A stretch of DNA of 7,149 nt from an uncultured Aliterella sp. (GCA_905479905.1 CAJQOK010000029.1:1-7149); one strand, 5' to 3'. Shown: positions 1 through 6,779, counted from the stretch's first letter. Notes: generated by a model not told the origin, from the sequence alone. Numbers and translations: made by a program.

Positions 1-766
1 CTTTGATGATTTCGCCGCCAACTAATTTTTTGGCTGCGCGTGCGCGGATACCTGCTTGTAATTGTTTGATACTAGCTTTGTGTACCTGCATTGTTCCTGT
101 ACCGACGGCTACGTGGTCGTATTTGGGAAAAACCCAAGCGTAGAAATCTGTCGAAACATCATCGCCTACATACATCTCTGCTAAGTCGTTGTAGTAGTCC
201 ATTTGAGCTTGAGGTAAACGGATGCGCTCTTGAAAAGCGATCGCATAGTTATAATCCCCAGCATCAATTTCTTTAGCAATGCGTGAATTAGCACCATCAG
301 CGCCAATAATTGCATCTACTTTTAAAGTTTTAGCTACACCTTGAGAACCACCTTCGTTGTGGTCTACATAGTGGATTGTATAAGGATCGCTATTGTTGGT
401 GGGAATATCAAGTTTATGGACAGTGGCATTAATTAAATTAGCACCTAAGCTGGCTGCGCGATCGCGCATAAAACCATCCAACACCTCGCGGCGACACATC
501 CCAATATATTCGTCTTCATTAACCAAATTAATATCTACTTCGCGGTTGGAGGGCGAAATCATTTTCATCTTCCGCACCTTACGGTCAATGATATGTGGTG
601 GCAAATCAAACTCACTGACCATACACAAAGGAATTGCCCCACCGCAAGGCTTGGCATTGTCTAGCTTGCGTTCAAACAAAAAAGTCTCAATTCCCGCCTT
701 AGCCAGTGTTTCCGCAGCAGAGGAACCTGCCGGGCCTGAGCCAACAACCGCAACTCGTAAAGTCAA
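1..766 (-). CDS. chlP: Geranylgeranyl diphosphate/geranylgeranyl-chlorophyll reductase, N-terminal part (cut by window edge)
   Basis: ChlP is a flavoprotein that reduces three double bonds of the geranylgeranyl chain, using NADPH, to give the phytyl tail of chlorophyll a and phytyl diphosphate for tocopherol and phylloquinone. I translated the minus strand by hand: 255 residues are present of a family length near 405, so about 150 C-terminal residues lie beyond the left edge. A dinucleotide-binding fold opens the protein, with GxGxxG glycines at G9, G11 and G14 and an acidic residue, E32, at the end of the second strand to hold the FAD ribose. The family motif PCGGAIP is at 40-46, and the second FAD motif (IIGADGANSR) is at about 153-162. 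The start is TTG at 766-764: it gives the usual N-terminus MTLRVAVVG, an in-frame stop lies at 787-785, and no ATG or GTG lies between. The gene is divergent from the ABC cluster. Assignment is firm; it rests on family recall, not a search. Confidence 0.95.
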   Translation of the reverse strand, partial: MTLRVAVVGSGPAGSSAAETLAKAGIETFLFERKLDNAKPCGGAIPLCMVSEFDLPPHIIDRKVRKMKMISPSNREVDINLVNEDEYIGMCRREVLDGFMRDRAASLGANLINATVHKLDIPTNNSDPYTIHYVDHNEGGSQGVAKTLKVDAIIGADGANSRIAKEIDAGDYNYAIAFQERIRLPQAQMDYYNDLAEMYVGDDVSTDFYAWVFPKYDHVAVGTGTMQVHKASIKQLQAGIRARAAKKLVGGEIIK

Positions 767-773
767 AGCGCTT

Positions 774-778
774 CTCCC
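774..778 (-). promoter_or_regulatory. Shine-Dalgarno site for chlP TTG start
   Basis: On the minus strand this reads GGGAG, with 7 nt between it and the TTG codon at 766-764. It is the main sequence evidence for choosing the TTG start, because the in-frame stop at 787-785 leaves no other upstream codon. Confidence 0.7.
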
Positions 779-877
779 AATCTTCTACAGCAAGAATTGC
801 ATGGTATCACGGACTTTTTGCTCTTTCACCTCCAAAGGGGCAATATCTGCCTATTTTGAAATACAGCTTAACAACTC

Positions 878-905
878 CATATAAAAGTTAAGTAACAATC
901 GGCAA
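878..905 (-). promoter_or_regulatory. Weak sigma70-type promoter candidate for chlP
   Basis: On the minus strand TTGCCG (905-900, 4 of 6 to TTGACA) is followed after 16 bp by TATATG (883-878, 4 of 6 to TATAAT). Transcription would start near 871, giving a leader of about 105 nt before the TTG codon. An inverted repeat CTTAAC/GTTAAG (867-872 and 887-892) brackets the -10 hexamer. Matches are modest and the region is AT-rich, so this is only a candidate. Confidence 0.25.
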
Positions 906-930
906 TTTTGGCATTTTTGACGCTGATCTT

Positions 931-957
931 TTGTCACCATCAGATATATGCTATAAA
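931..957 (+). promoter_or_regulatory. Sigma70-type promoter candidate for the ABC cluster, extended -10
   Basis: TTGTCA (931-936, 5 of 6 to the -35 consensus) and TATAAA (952-957, 5 of 6 to the -10 consensus) are 15 bp apart. The short spacer may be offset by TGC directly before the -10 hexamer, which makes an extended -10 (TGnTATAAA). A start near 964 would give a leader of roughly 125 nt before the GTG at 1090. A short inverted repeat CTGAT/ATCAG (923-927 and 939-943) flanks the -35 element. Confidence 0.4.
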
Positions 958-1008
958 AACTACTGTATCCCTATAGATAAACCGGGAAATACAAGCTAAA
1001 GATCAAAG

Positions 1009-1016
1009 GCGATCGC
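1009..1016. repeat. HIP1 octameric palindrome (intergenic copy)
   Basis: This is an exact GCGATCGC. Eight further exact copies lie inside genes, starting at 237, 458, 1466, 2015, 2390, 3581, 5286 and 5923. HIP1 is highly over-represented in many cyanobacterial genomes. This is the only copy in the window outside a coding region. Confidence 0.9.
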
Positions 1017-1022
1017 AATATC

Positions 1023-1063
1023 GAGTTAAACGATCATGTTATTCACGCCTTTAGATTTAACTC
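1023..1063. repeat. Inverted repeat upstream of the cysA-type gene
   Basis: GAGTTAAA at 1023-1030 is an exact inverted copy of TTTAACTC at 1056-1063, with centres 33 bp apart. In RNA it would form an 8-bp, AT-rich stem with a 25-nt loop, ending 12 nt before the ribosome-binding site. In DNA the spacing is about three helical turns. Either reading is possible, and chance is not excluded. Confidence 0.4.
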
Positions 1064-1075
1064 CTTCTACTTTAT

Positions 1076-1082
1076 AAAGAGG
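1076..1082 (+). promoter_or_regulatory. Shine-Dalgarno site deciding the GTG start at 1090
   Basis: AAAGAGG lies 7 nt before the GTG at 1090-1092. The in-frame stop TAA at 1075-1077 overlaps it and rules out a longer protein, so GTG is the only start compatible with the family N-terminus. Confidence 0.75.
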
Positions 1083-1089
1083 TTCGGTC

Positions 1090-2109
1090 GTGGGCATTGT
1101 CGTTGAAAACGTCTCCAAAAAGTTTGGCAGTTTCCAAGCCGTCGATGGAGTTGACCTAGAAATAAAAAGCGGCTCTTTAGTAGCTTTACTTGGGCCTTCA
1201 GGTTCGGGCAAATCAACGTTACTGCGGCTGATTGCGGGACTAGAAATGCCTGATCACGGCAAAATTTGGCTAACAGGAACCGATGCGACCGCCCAAAGCG
1301 TCCAAGAACGCAATATTGGCTTTGTGTTTCAGCATTATGCTTTGTTCAAACATCTGACAGTGCGGCAAAATATCGCCTTTGGCTTAGATATTCGCAAGAC
1401 TAGCAAAGCGAAGATCAAAACGCGGGTAAATGAATTACTAGAATTAATCCAATTAATGGGACTAGGCGATCGCTATCCATCGCAATTATCGGGCGGTCAA
1501 AGGCAGCGCGTAGCCTTAGCTAGAGCCTTAGCGGTGCAACCCCAAGTATTGCTTTTAGATGAACCTTTCGGCGCTCTTGATGCCAAAGTGCGTAAAGATT
1601 TAAGAGCATGGCTGCGACGGCTACATGATGAGGTTCACGTTACAACAGTATTTGTGACCCACGACCAAGAAGAAGCGATGGAAGTAGCCGATGAAATTGT
1701 TGTGATGAATAAAGGCAGTGTCGAACAAATTGGTACACCCGCCCAAATCTACGATCATCCAGCTACCGCCTTTGTCATGAGTTTTATCGGCCCCGTCAAT
1801 GTTTTGCCTAGTAACTCCAAAATGTTTCAAGGTAATGGGTTTCACTCAGCGTCTCCAGAAGTCTTTTTACGCCCTCAAGACGTAGTAATCGAAAAAGATC
1901 CAAATAATGGCAGCACCGTACCCGCAAGAGTGAGTCGGTTAATTCATTTAGGTTGGGAAATTCAGGCAGAATTAATATTAGATGACGGTCAAGTAGTTAC
2001 CGCACACCTTAGCCGCGATCGCTTTGACGAACTAAATTTAGAACCACAACAGCGAGTTTATGTCAAGCCCAAGGATGCTAAATCATTTCCGTTGTACTAT
2101 TCAATTTAA
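1090..2109 (+). CDS. cysA: CysA-type sulfate/thiosulfate ABC importer ATP-binding protein
   Basis: This is the cytoplasmic ATPase that energises sulfate (or thiosulfate/molybdate) import with CysT and CysW permeases and a periplasmic Sbp/CysP protein. The 339 residues show a complete nucleotide-binding domain: Walker [10 protein letters not shown] at 35-43, Q-loop Q81, signature LSGGQ at 133-137, Walker B VLLLDEP at 153-159 with catalytic E158, D-loop around 162-165 and switch histidine H191. Residues from about 232 (FIGPVNVLP) to the end form the C-terminal regulatory/TOBE-like domain expected in CysA. The start is GTG, supported by a good ribosome-binding site and an upstream in-frame stop. 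Its neighbours are not sulfate genes: a peptide-type binding protein begins 42 bp downstream. DppD/DppF ATPases have a different Walker A context, so pairing with the adjacent permease is doubtful. No catalytic residue is missing. The CysA assignment is confident; true substrate is inferred. Confidence 0.88.
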   Translation: MGIVVENVSKKFGSFQAVDGVDLEIKSGSLVALLGPSGSGKSTLLRLIAGLEMPDHGKIWLTGTDATAQSVQERNIGFVFQHYALFKHLTVRQNIAFGLDIRKTSKAKIKTRVNELLELIQLMGLGDRYPSQLSGGQRQRVALARALAVQPQVLLLDEPFGALDAKVRKDLRAWLRRLHDEVHVTTVFVTHDQEEAMEVADEIVVMNKGSVEQIGTPAQIYDHPATAFVMSFIGPVNVLPSNSKMFQGNGFHSASPEVFLRPQDVVIEKDPNNGSTVPARVSRLIHLGWEIQAELILDDGQVVTAHLSRDRFDELNLEPQQRVYVKPKDAKSFPLYYSI

Positions 2110-2151
2110 CTAAGCTGTTGCTTGTATTTAATTGAGTAGTTAATTTCAAAC

Positions 2152-3798
2152 ATGATTGATTTGCGCTTGTCTGTCAAAAAATGGATATCTATATTCAAAT
2201 TTTTAGGTTTAGCATCTATATGTTGTTTGCTAGTAGTTAGCTGTAATAGCCGTCCAAACGCAACCCAAACCACCACCCCCAGCGCCGTAACTAATACTCG
2301 TTTGAGTGTAGGAACAACCTTAAAACCGCGTACCCTCGATCCGGCGGATAATTACGAACTTGCGGGTAATAACGTGATGACAAGTTTGAGCGATCGCCTT
2401 TACACCTACAAGCTAGGCACAAACGACCTTGAACCCCAACTAGCTACAGCTTTACCCAAAATTAGCCCCGATGGTTTAACTTACATAATTCCCCTGCGTC
2501 AAGGGGTTATTTTCCACGACGACACGCCGTTTAATGCCGCAGCTATGGCATTTTCGTTAAATCGATTTATTAGTAATGGTGGCAAACCTGCTTCGTTGTT
2601 ATCCGATGTGGTGCAATCGGTTACAGCATCGGCGGAGTACGAATTAACAATTAAACTTAAAACTGCCTTTGCAGCGTTTCCTTCTTTACTAGCTTTTCCA
2701 GGAATGTGTGCGGTTTCTCCCAAAGCTTACGAACTTGGCGTAGGCAAATTTAAACCCGGAACTTTTGTCGGTACTGGCCCTTACAAGTTAGTTGAATTTT
2801 CGCCGCAATTAGTCAAAATGGATGCTTTTCCTAAGTATTGGGGTACAAAACCACCCAATACAGGCATTGACTTTCAAATTCTTAGTAGTTCGGCTAACTT
2901 GTACAATACTTTTGTCAAAGGTGGGGTAGATGTTGCCTACCTAGCCTTTAGTCCCGATCAAGTTGAAAGTCTCAAACAACAAGCAAATCAAAAGGGATGG
3001 CAAGCTTTAGAAGAAAAAAGCAATGTCGTCACCCACATGATGCTAAATGTGAAACAAAAACCCCTAGATAATGTAGTAGTTAGACAAGCATTAGCTGCCG
3101 CCATTGACCGATCGCTAATTGTTGATCGCGTGTACAGAAAGCAAGCAGAAGCTTTGTACAGCATGATTCCTAACACCTTCGACAGCCATCAGCCAATTTT
3201 TCAAACTAAGTATGACGATGCCAATATAACTAAAGCAAAAGAACTTTTAGCCCAAGCGGGATACAACGCTAGTAATCCGCTCAAGTTAGAAGTATTTTAT
3301 CCCGCAACTTCTACAACTAGAGAACAAATAGCTAGTCTGTTGCGAGAATACGTCAGTCAGAAATTAGCCGGGATAGTTGAAATTCAACCACAAGCAGCAG
3401 AATCAACGGCATTTTTCGCTGATATCGGCAAAGGACTATACCAAATAGCTTTATTAGATTGGTATCCAGACTTTGGCGATCCTGATAACTACATTCAACC
3501 CTTTTTAGGCTGCATCAAAGGTAGCGAAGCTGGTGGTTGCACTGAAGGGGCGAGTCAAAGCCAAGGATCGTTTTATTATAGCGATCGCATGAACAAACTA
3601 ATCGCCCAGCAGCGCCAAGCACAAAACCCCGAAGCCAGACAAAAAATCTTCACCGAAATTCAAGAATTAGTAGCCACCGATGTACCCGCCGTTCCCTTGG
3701 TGCAAACAAAAGACTATGCTTTTGCTCAAAAAGGAGTGCAAGGCTTGCAAATAGACCCGATTTTGAAACTTCCACTTTGGCAAATGAGCAAAGGTTGA
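2152..3798 (+). CDS. ABC transporter solute-binding lipoprotein, peptide/nickel family (SBP_bac_5)
   Basis: This would be a membrane-anchored periplasmic receptor that delivers oligopeptides, nickel or a related solute to a DppB/DppC-type permease. The 548-residue length fits the family. Residues 1-30 form a lipoprotein signal peptide: basic start (R5, K9, K10), hydrophobic core, and lipobox VVSC with the lipidated cysteine at C31, followed by a Thr/Pro/Asn-rich linker to about 50. The body carries cluster-C hallmarks: TLDPADNYE near 61-69, then the stretch about 98-142 that runs from the LATALPKISPDGLTY region through GVIFHDDTPFNA into the AMAFSLNRF segment. Cys454 and Cys463 are nine residues apart in a glycine-rich loop and could form a disulfide. 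The ATG at 2152 has no clear ribosome-binding site, but it gives a complete signal peptide. The permease gene follows after 4 nt, so the two are surely co-transcribed. Ligand cannot be read from sequence. Confidence 0.9.
   Translation: MIDLRLSVKKWISIFKFLGLASICCLLVVSCNSRPNATQTTTPSAVTNTRLSVGTTLKPRTLDPADNYELAGNNVMTSLSDRLYTYKLGTNDLEPQLATALPKISPDGLTYIIPLRQGVIFHDDTPFNAAAMAFSLNRFISNGGKPASLLSDVVQSVTASAEYELTIKLKTAFAAFPSLLAFPGMCAVSPKAYELGVGKFKPGTFVGTGPYKLVEFSPQLVKMDAFPKYWGTKPPNTGIDFQILSSSANLYNTFVKGGVDVAYLAFSPDQVESLKQQANQKGWQALEEKSNVVTHMMLNVKQKPLDNVVVRQALAAAIDRSLIVDRVYRKQAEALYSMIPNTFDSHQPIFQTKYDDANITKAKELLAQAGYNASNPLKLEVFYPATSTTREQIASLLREYVSQKLAGIVEIQPQAAESTAFFADIGKGLYQIALLDWYPDFGDPDNYIQPFLGCIKGSEAGGCTEGASQSQGSFYYSDRMNKLIAQQRQAQNPEARQKIFTEIQELVATDVPAVPLVQTKDYAFAQKGVQGLQIDPILKLPLWQMSKG
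3790..3794 (+). promoter_or_regulatory. Shine-Dalgarno site for the permease, inside the end of the binding-protein gene
   Basis: AAAGG lies within the last codons before the TGA at 3796-3798 and 8 nt before the ATG at 3803. The arrangement favours translational coupling of the permease to the binding protein. Confidence 0.65.
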
Positions 3799-3802
3799 AA
3801 TC

Positions 3803-4828
3803 ATGTCAAGATCCAAATCCCTGCAATATTACATCCTCGTTCGCTTGCTGTTAGTGCCGCTTATGCTGCTAACAATCACTACCGTTGTATTTTTACTCTT
3901 GCGTGCGACCCCTGGCGACCCAGTAGATGCGGTGCTAGGAGTCCGCGCCCCTGAAAGTGTCAAACAAGAGTACCGCCTGCGGTTGGGGCTACTAGACCCC
4001 CTGTGGCTGCAATACGTGCGTTACTTAGGTAGCCTGCTGCGCTTAGATTTGGGAACGTCTATTACTAGCCAAGGTGAAGTAGTTTGGGACACTATCAAGC
4101 AATACTTCCCCGCTACCGTAGAACTAGCAGTTTTTAGTATGGCGACGGCTTTAATAGTAGGCATTACCGTAGGCGCAATCTCTGCTTCTCGTCCCAATTC
4201 TTGGTTAGATGTGGGGGGACGATTGTTTGGAATTATTACTTACGCACTGCCTTTATTTTGGGTAGGAATGCTCGTACAATTAGTTTTTTCTGTACAGCTA
4301 GGCTGGTTTCCTTTAGGTTCGCGCTTTCCCGCGTCTTCCATAACTCCTGTAGGTTTCACCGGACTCTATACCATTGATAGTTTACTCAAAGGCGACTTAG
4401 GCAGCTTTTTTACAGCATTGTACTACCTATGCTTGCCTAGCCTAACTTTGGGCGTATTACTAAGCGGGATTTTTGAGCGGATTGTGCGCGTCAACCTCAA
4501 GCAAACCCTCCGCGCCGACTATATAGAAGCAGCAAGGGCTAGAGGCATTTCCGAACGGCAAATTTTAATCAGCCATGCTTTAAAAAATGCCCTGATTCCT
4601 GTAATTACAATTTTGGGATTAACCTTTGCGTCTTTACTAGGGGGAGCGGTGCTAACGGAGGTAACGTTTTCTTGGCCAGGATTAGCAAATCGACTTTACG
4701 AAGCGATTTCCCTGCGAGATTACCCCACAGTACAGGGAATATTAGTATTTTTTGCCACGATAGTAGTGCTTGCTAGTATTGCGATCGATATTCTCAATGC
4801 TTACATCGATCCCCGGATTCGCTACTAA
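3803..4828 (+). CDS. DppB/OppB/NikB-type ABC transporter permease
   Basis: This is an inner-membrane subunit of a peptide/nickel-type importer. Its 341 residues suit the DppB branch. Hydrophobic segments are at about 12-34, 104-127, 140-162, 203-223, 264-286 and 313-334, giving six membrane helices. The segment between helix 1 and helix 2 holds the DppB signature area: ATPGDP at 35-40 and the R-L-G-L-x-x-P-L-W-L-Q-Y-V-R-Y pattern at about 60-74. The EAA loop that docks on the ATPase is at about 239-268 (DYIEAARARG, then LKNALIPV). The C-terminus is the usual NAYIDPRIRY. The gene starts 4 nt after the binding-protein stop. DppB works as a heterodimer with DppC, and the dimer needs DppD/DppF-like ATPases; none is in the window. 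In cyanobacteria such subunits are often scattered, which would explain the incomplete set. Confidence 0.92.
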   Translation: MSRSKSLQYYILVRLLLVPLMLLTITTVVFLLLRATPGDPVDAVLGVRAPESVKQEYRLRLGLLDPLWLQYVRYLGSLLRLDLGTSITSQGEVVWDTIKQYFPATVELAVFSMATALIVGITVGAISASRPNSWLDVGGRLFGIITYALPLFWVGMLVQLVFSVQLGWFPLGSRFPASSITPVGFTGLYTIDSLLKGDLGSFFTALYYLCLPSLTLGVLLSGIFERIVRVNLKQTLRADYIEAARARGISERQILISHALKNALIPVITILGLTFASLLGGAVLTEVTFSWPGLANRLYEAISLRDYPTVQGILVFFATIVVLASIAIDILNAYIDPRIRY

Positions 4829-4833
4829 TAGTT

Positions 4834-4868
4834 TGGGTAATGGGTAATTGGTAATGGGTAATGGGTAA
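4834..4868. repeat. Five tandem copies of a TGGGTAA heptamer (STRR-like)
   Basis: The units at 4834, 4841, 4855 and 4862 are exact TGGGTAA. The middle one at 4848 is TTGGTAA, one substitution. The array starts 5 bp after the permease stop codon. Short tandemly repeated heptamers of this kind are a known feature of intergenic DNA in heterocystous and related cyanobacteria. The phase is exact over 35 bp, so this is a true tandem array, not scattered similarity. Confidence 0.9.
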
Positions 4869-4958
4869 TTAAGTAGTTCGCAATTCCTTACTACACCGAT
4901 AATCTCCCAATGAGATAAACTCAAAGTACAGACAGCCAAGTTTTGATTGTCCGTAACA

Positions 4959-4986
4959 ACTTCTTAGAAATAGTGTTTCAGGAAGT
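4959..4986 (+). promoter_or_regulatory. Anti-terminator hairpin candidate in the rimP leader
   Basis: ACTTCTT (4959-4965) pairs with AGGAAGT (4980-4986), seven pairs including one G-U. Inside it, GAAA (4967-4970) pairs with TTTC (4976-4979), leaving a 5-nt loop and a single bulged A at 4966. The 3' arm takes bases 4983-4986, which are also the base of the downstream terminator stem, so the two structures exclude each other. The pairing is seen in the sequence; the regulatory role is inferred. Confidence 0.5.
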
Positions 4987-5007
4987 GGGTATCTGCCCAC
5001 TTTTTTT
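4983..5007 (+). terminator. Intrinsic terminator 10 nt before rimP
   Basis: AAGTGGG (4983-4989) and CCCACTT (4996-5002) form a perfect 7-bp stem with a 6-nt loop. Seven T residues run from 5001 to 5007, giving the classic intrinsic shape. The reverse strand lacks a T tract, so it acts on plus-strand transcripts only. It could end read-through from the ABC cluster, or attenuate transcription into rimP-nusA, since it lies only 10 nt before the rimP ATG. Most cyanobacteria lack Rho, so an intrinsic signal here would matter. Confidence 0.8.
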
Positions 5008-5017
5008 GTGTCCTAAA

Positions 5018-5479
5018 ATGGCTCACCCTTTAATTCCCCAAATTATCGAACTGGCGACCCCCGTAGCAGAACAATTGCAACTGGAGGTAGTTGGAGTGGT
5101 TTTTCATACTAATCAAAACCCGCCCGTACTAAGAATTGATATTCGCAATCCTCAGCAAGACACCGGGTTAAATGACTGCGAACGCATGAGTCGGGCAATA
5201 GAGGCAACTTTAGAGGAGACAAATATTATTCCAGATGCCTATGTGTTAGAAATATCTAGCCCTGGGATATCTAGAGAATTAACAAGCGATCGCGAATTTA
5301 TATCGTTTAAAGGTTTTTCTGTCATAGTCACTTCTTCTAGTCCCCACAAAGGACAACAAGAGTGGACAGGGCAGCTAATTCGCCGCGACGACACTACACT
5401 TTATCTCAATATCAAAGGTCGAGAAGTCGAAATTCCCCGCTCTTTAGTAACAAAAGTTCAATTAAACGAGCGGCGTTAA
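5018..5479 (+). CDS. rimP: Ribosome maturation factor RimP
   Basis: RimP binds the 30S subunit in the cytoplasm and helps late assembly of its head region. The 153 residues show the two-domain layout: an N-terminal alpha/beta domain (about 1-84) ending in the family motif [12 protein letters not shown] (77-88), then a C-terminal SH3-like barrel (about 90-150) with GFSVIV and the [10 protein letters not shown] stretch. I chose ATG 5018 because it gives the usual cyanobacterial start [10 protein letters not shown]. The open frame runs upstream to TTG 4943, but that would place the terminator hairpin inside the coding region and adds a non-conserved segment. No Shine-Dalgarno sequence lies in the 15 nt before the ATG. 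It heads the rimP-nusA-ylxR order, with nusA 34 bp downstream. Function is well supported; control by the leader is inferred. Confidence 0.93.
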   Translation: MAHPLIPQIIELATPVAEQLQLEVVGVVFHTNQNPPVLRIDIRNPQQDTGLNDCERMSRAIEATLEETNIIPDAYVLEISSPGISRELTSDREFISFKGFSVIVTSSSPHKGQQEWTGQLIRRDDTTLYLNIKGREVEIPRSLVTKVQLNERR

Positions 5480-5501
5480 ACAGTAAAAAATTGTCCCCTA
5501 T

Positions 5502-5506
5502 AAAGG
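5502..5506 (+). promoter_or_regulatory. Shine-Dalgarno site for nusA
   Basis: AAAGG lies 7 nt before ATG 5514. The alternative ATG at 5520 would be 13 nt away, so the first ATG (MSMVS) is preferred. Confidence 0.65.
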
Positions 5507-5513
5507 TTTTATT

Positions 5514-6779
5514 ATGTCAATGGTTAGTATTCCCGGACTCAAAGACCTGATTGAAAATATCAGTCGCGAACAAAATCTACCTAAGCATTCTGTTCAAGAA
5601 GCGCTTAGAGAAGCTTTACTTAAAGGCTACGAGCGTTATCGCCGCGCTCAAAATTTTGATAAACGGACTTTTGATGAAGAATATTTTGATAATTTTGAAG
5701 TAGAACTTGATACTGAATACGGCGGCTTCCGCGTGCTATCAACCAAAACCATCGCCGAAGAGGTTAGCGATCCCGACCACCAAATTGCCCTCAGCGACGT
5801 ACAGGAGTTTGAAGCAGAAGCCCAACTAGGAAACGAAGTAATTTTAGATGTCACCCCAGAAAAACTAGAGTTTGGGCGCATGGCGGCAATGCAAACTAAA
5901 CAAGTATTAGCCCAAAAATTGCGCGATCGCCAGCGCCAAATGATTCAAGAAGAATACCAAGAACTTGAAGGCGCGGTACTCCAAGCAAGAGTGCTACGCT
6001 TTGAACGCCAATCGGTAATTATGGCAGTCAATAGCGGCTTTGGTCAGCCAGAAGTCGAAGCGGAATTGCCCAAACGCGAACAATTGCCTAACGATAACTA
6101 CCGCGCCAACGCTACATTTAGAGTTTTCTTGAAAAAAGTTAGCACTGGTCAGCAAAGAGGCCCCCAACTATTAGTTTCTCGCGCTGATGCGGGTTTGGTT
6201 GTCTACCTCTTTGATAACGAAGTCCCCGAAATAGAAGATGAAGTTGTCCGCATTGTCGCTGTAGCTAGAGAAGCAAACCCCCCCTCGCGTTATGTTGGGC
6301 CCCGCACTAAAATTGCTGTAGATACTCTAGAGCGCGATGTAGACCCCGTAGGCGCTTGTATTGGGGCTAGAGGTTCGCGGATTCAAGTAGTAGTTAACGA
6401 ATTACGCGGAGAAAAAATCGACGTAATCCGATGGTCGCCCGATCCTTCCACTTATATTTCCAACGCTCTTAGTCCTGCACGAGTGGATGAAGTACGGTTA
6501 ATGAATACCGATAACCGTCAGACTCACGTCTTAGTAGCAGAAGATCAACTTAGTTTAGCGATCGGCAAAGAAGGGCAAAATGTTCGTTTAGCAGCCCGGT
6601 TGACCGGATGGAAAATCGACATTAAAGACCGCGACAAATACGATCAAGAAGCAGAAGATGCTAAATTTGCCGAATTAGCCGCCCAATACCAAGCCCAAGC
6701 CCAAGAGGAAGAATACGACGAAGACGAGGAGCAATACCAACAAGCTGAGGCAATTGAACCTACAGATGTTATAGCTTGA
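5514..6779 (+). CDS. nusA: Transcription termination/antitermination factor NusA
   Basis: NusA binds RNA polymerase near the RNA exit channel, prolongs pausing, strengthens intrinsic terminators and takes part in antitermination on rRNA operons. The 421 residues hold the standard core: N-terminal polymerase-binding domain (about 1-130), S1 domain (about 150-215), then two KH domains with GxxG loops at GARG 284-287 and GKEG 351-354. The core ends at about 372 with LTGWKIDIKD. After it there is a Glu/Asp/Gln-rich tail (about 376-421) with no sign of the two acidic repeat domains found in the roughly 495-residue E. coli protein; this shorter form is usual in cyanobacteria. The gene sits between rimP (34 bp) and ylxR (66 bp), the conserved operon order. 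A NusA-sensitive leader upstream of rimP would give feedback, but that is inference. Confidence 0.97.
   Translation: MSMVSIPGLKDLIENISREQNLPKHSVQEALREALLKGYERYRRAQNFDKRTFDEEYFDNFEVELDTEYGGFRVLSTKTIAEEVSDPDHQIALSDVQEFEAEAQLGNEVILDVTPEKLEFGRMAAMQTKQVLAQKLRDRQRQMIQEEYQELEGAVLQARVLRFERQSVIMAVNSGFGQPEVEAELPKREQLPNDNYRANATFRVFLKKVSTGQQRGPQLLVSRADAGLVVYLFDNEVPEIEDEVVRIVAVAREANPPSRYVGPRTKIAVDTLERDVDPVGACIGARGSRIQVVVNELRGEKIDVIRWSPDPSTYISNALSPARVDEVRLMNTDNRQTHVLVAEDQLSLAIGKEGQNVRLAARLTGWKIDIKDRDKYDQEAEDAKFAELAAQYQAQAQEEEYDEDEEQYQQAEAIEPTDVIA

Larger units (their letters stand above)
767..1089. other. Divergent intergenic control region between chlP and the cysA-type gene
   Basis: This 323-bp stretch is AT-rich and I see no convincing gene in it. 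Long frames that enter it from 393 and 706 on the plus strand are antisense shadows of chlP. It holds promoter candidates for both directions (minus: 878-905; plus: 931-957), one HIP1 octamer at 1009-1016, an inverted repeat GAGTTAAA/TTTAACTC at 1023-1063, and a 13-codon reading frame at 1036-1077 that ends at the ribosome-binding site of the ATPase gene. No RNA gene was recognised. Confidence 0.8.

Noticed and set aside
393..884. 163-codon open frame on the plus strand
   Set aside because: It lies opposite chlP over most of its length, and the chlP frame on the minus strand matches its family throughout. The translated plus-strand product has no recognisable domain and no ribosome-binding site.
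923..943. CTGAT/ATCAG inverted repeat as an operator over the -35 element
   Set aside because: Five-bp arms with an 11-bp gap are expected by chance in a region of this length; noted only because of its position.
4898..4903. GATAAT as the -10 of a rimP promoter
   Set aside because: The hexamer is decent, but the best -35 (TTCGCA, 4877-4882) is only 4 of 6 with a 15-bp spacer. A promoter should exist between 4869 and 4958, but I cannot place it.
4902..4916. Inverted repeat ATCTC/GAGAT as a terminator for the permease gene
   Set aside because: The stem is only 5 bp and no T tract follows.
4943..4970. TTGATT...TAGAAA as a rimP promoter
   Set aside because: Poor -10 match, and the start would fall at about 4977, inside the leader hairpins, leaving almost no leader.
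4943..5017. N-terminal extension of RimP from TTG 4943
   Set aside because: The extra 25 codons would encode the terminator hairpin and T tract, and the conserved protein start (MAHPL) is at ATG 5018.
5648..5881. Minus-strand open frame inside nusA
   Set aside because: Serine-rich shadow of the NusA coding frame without family resemblance.
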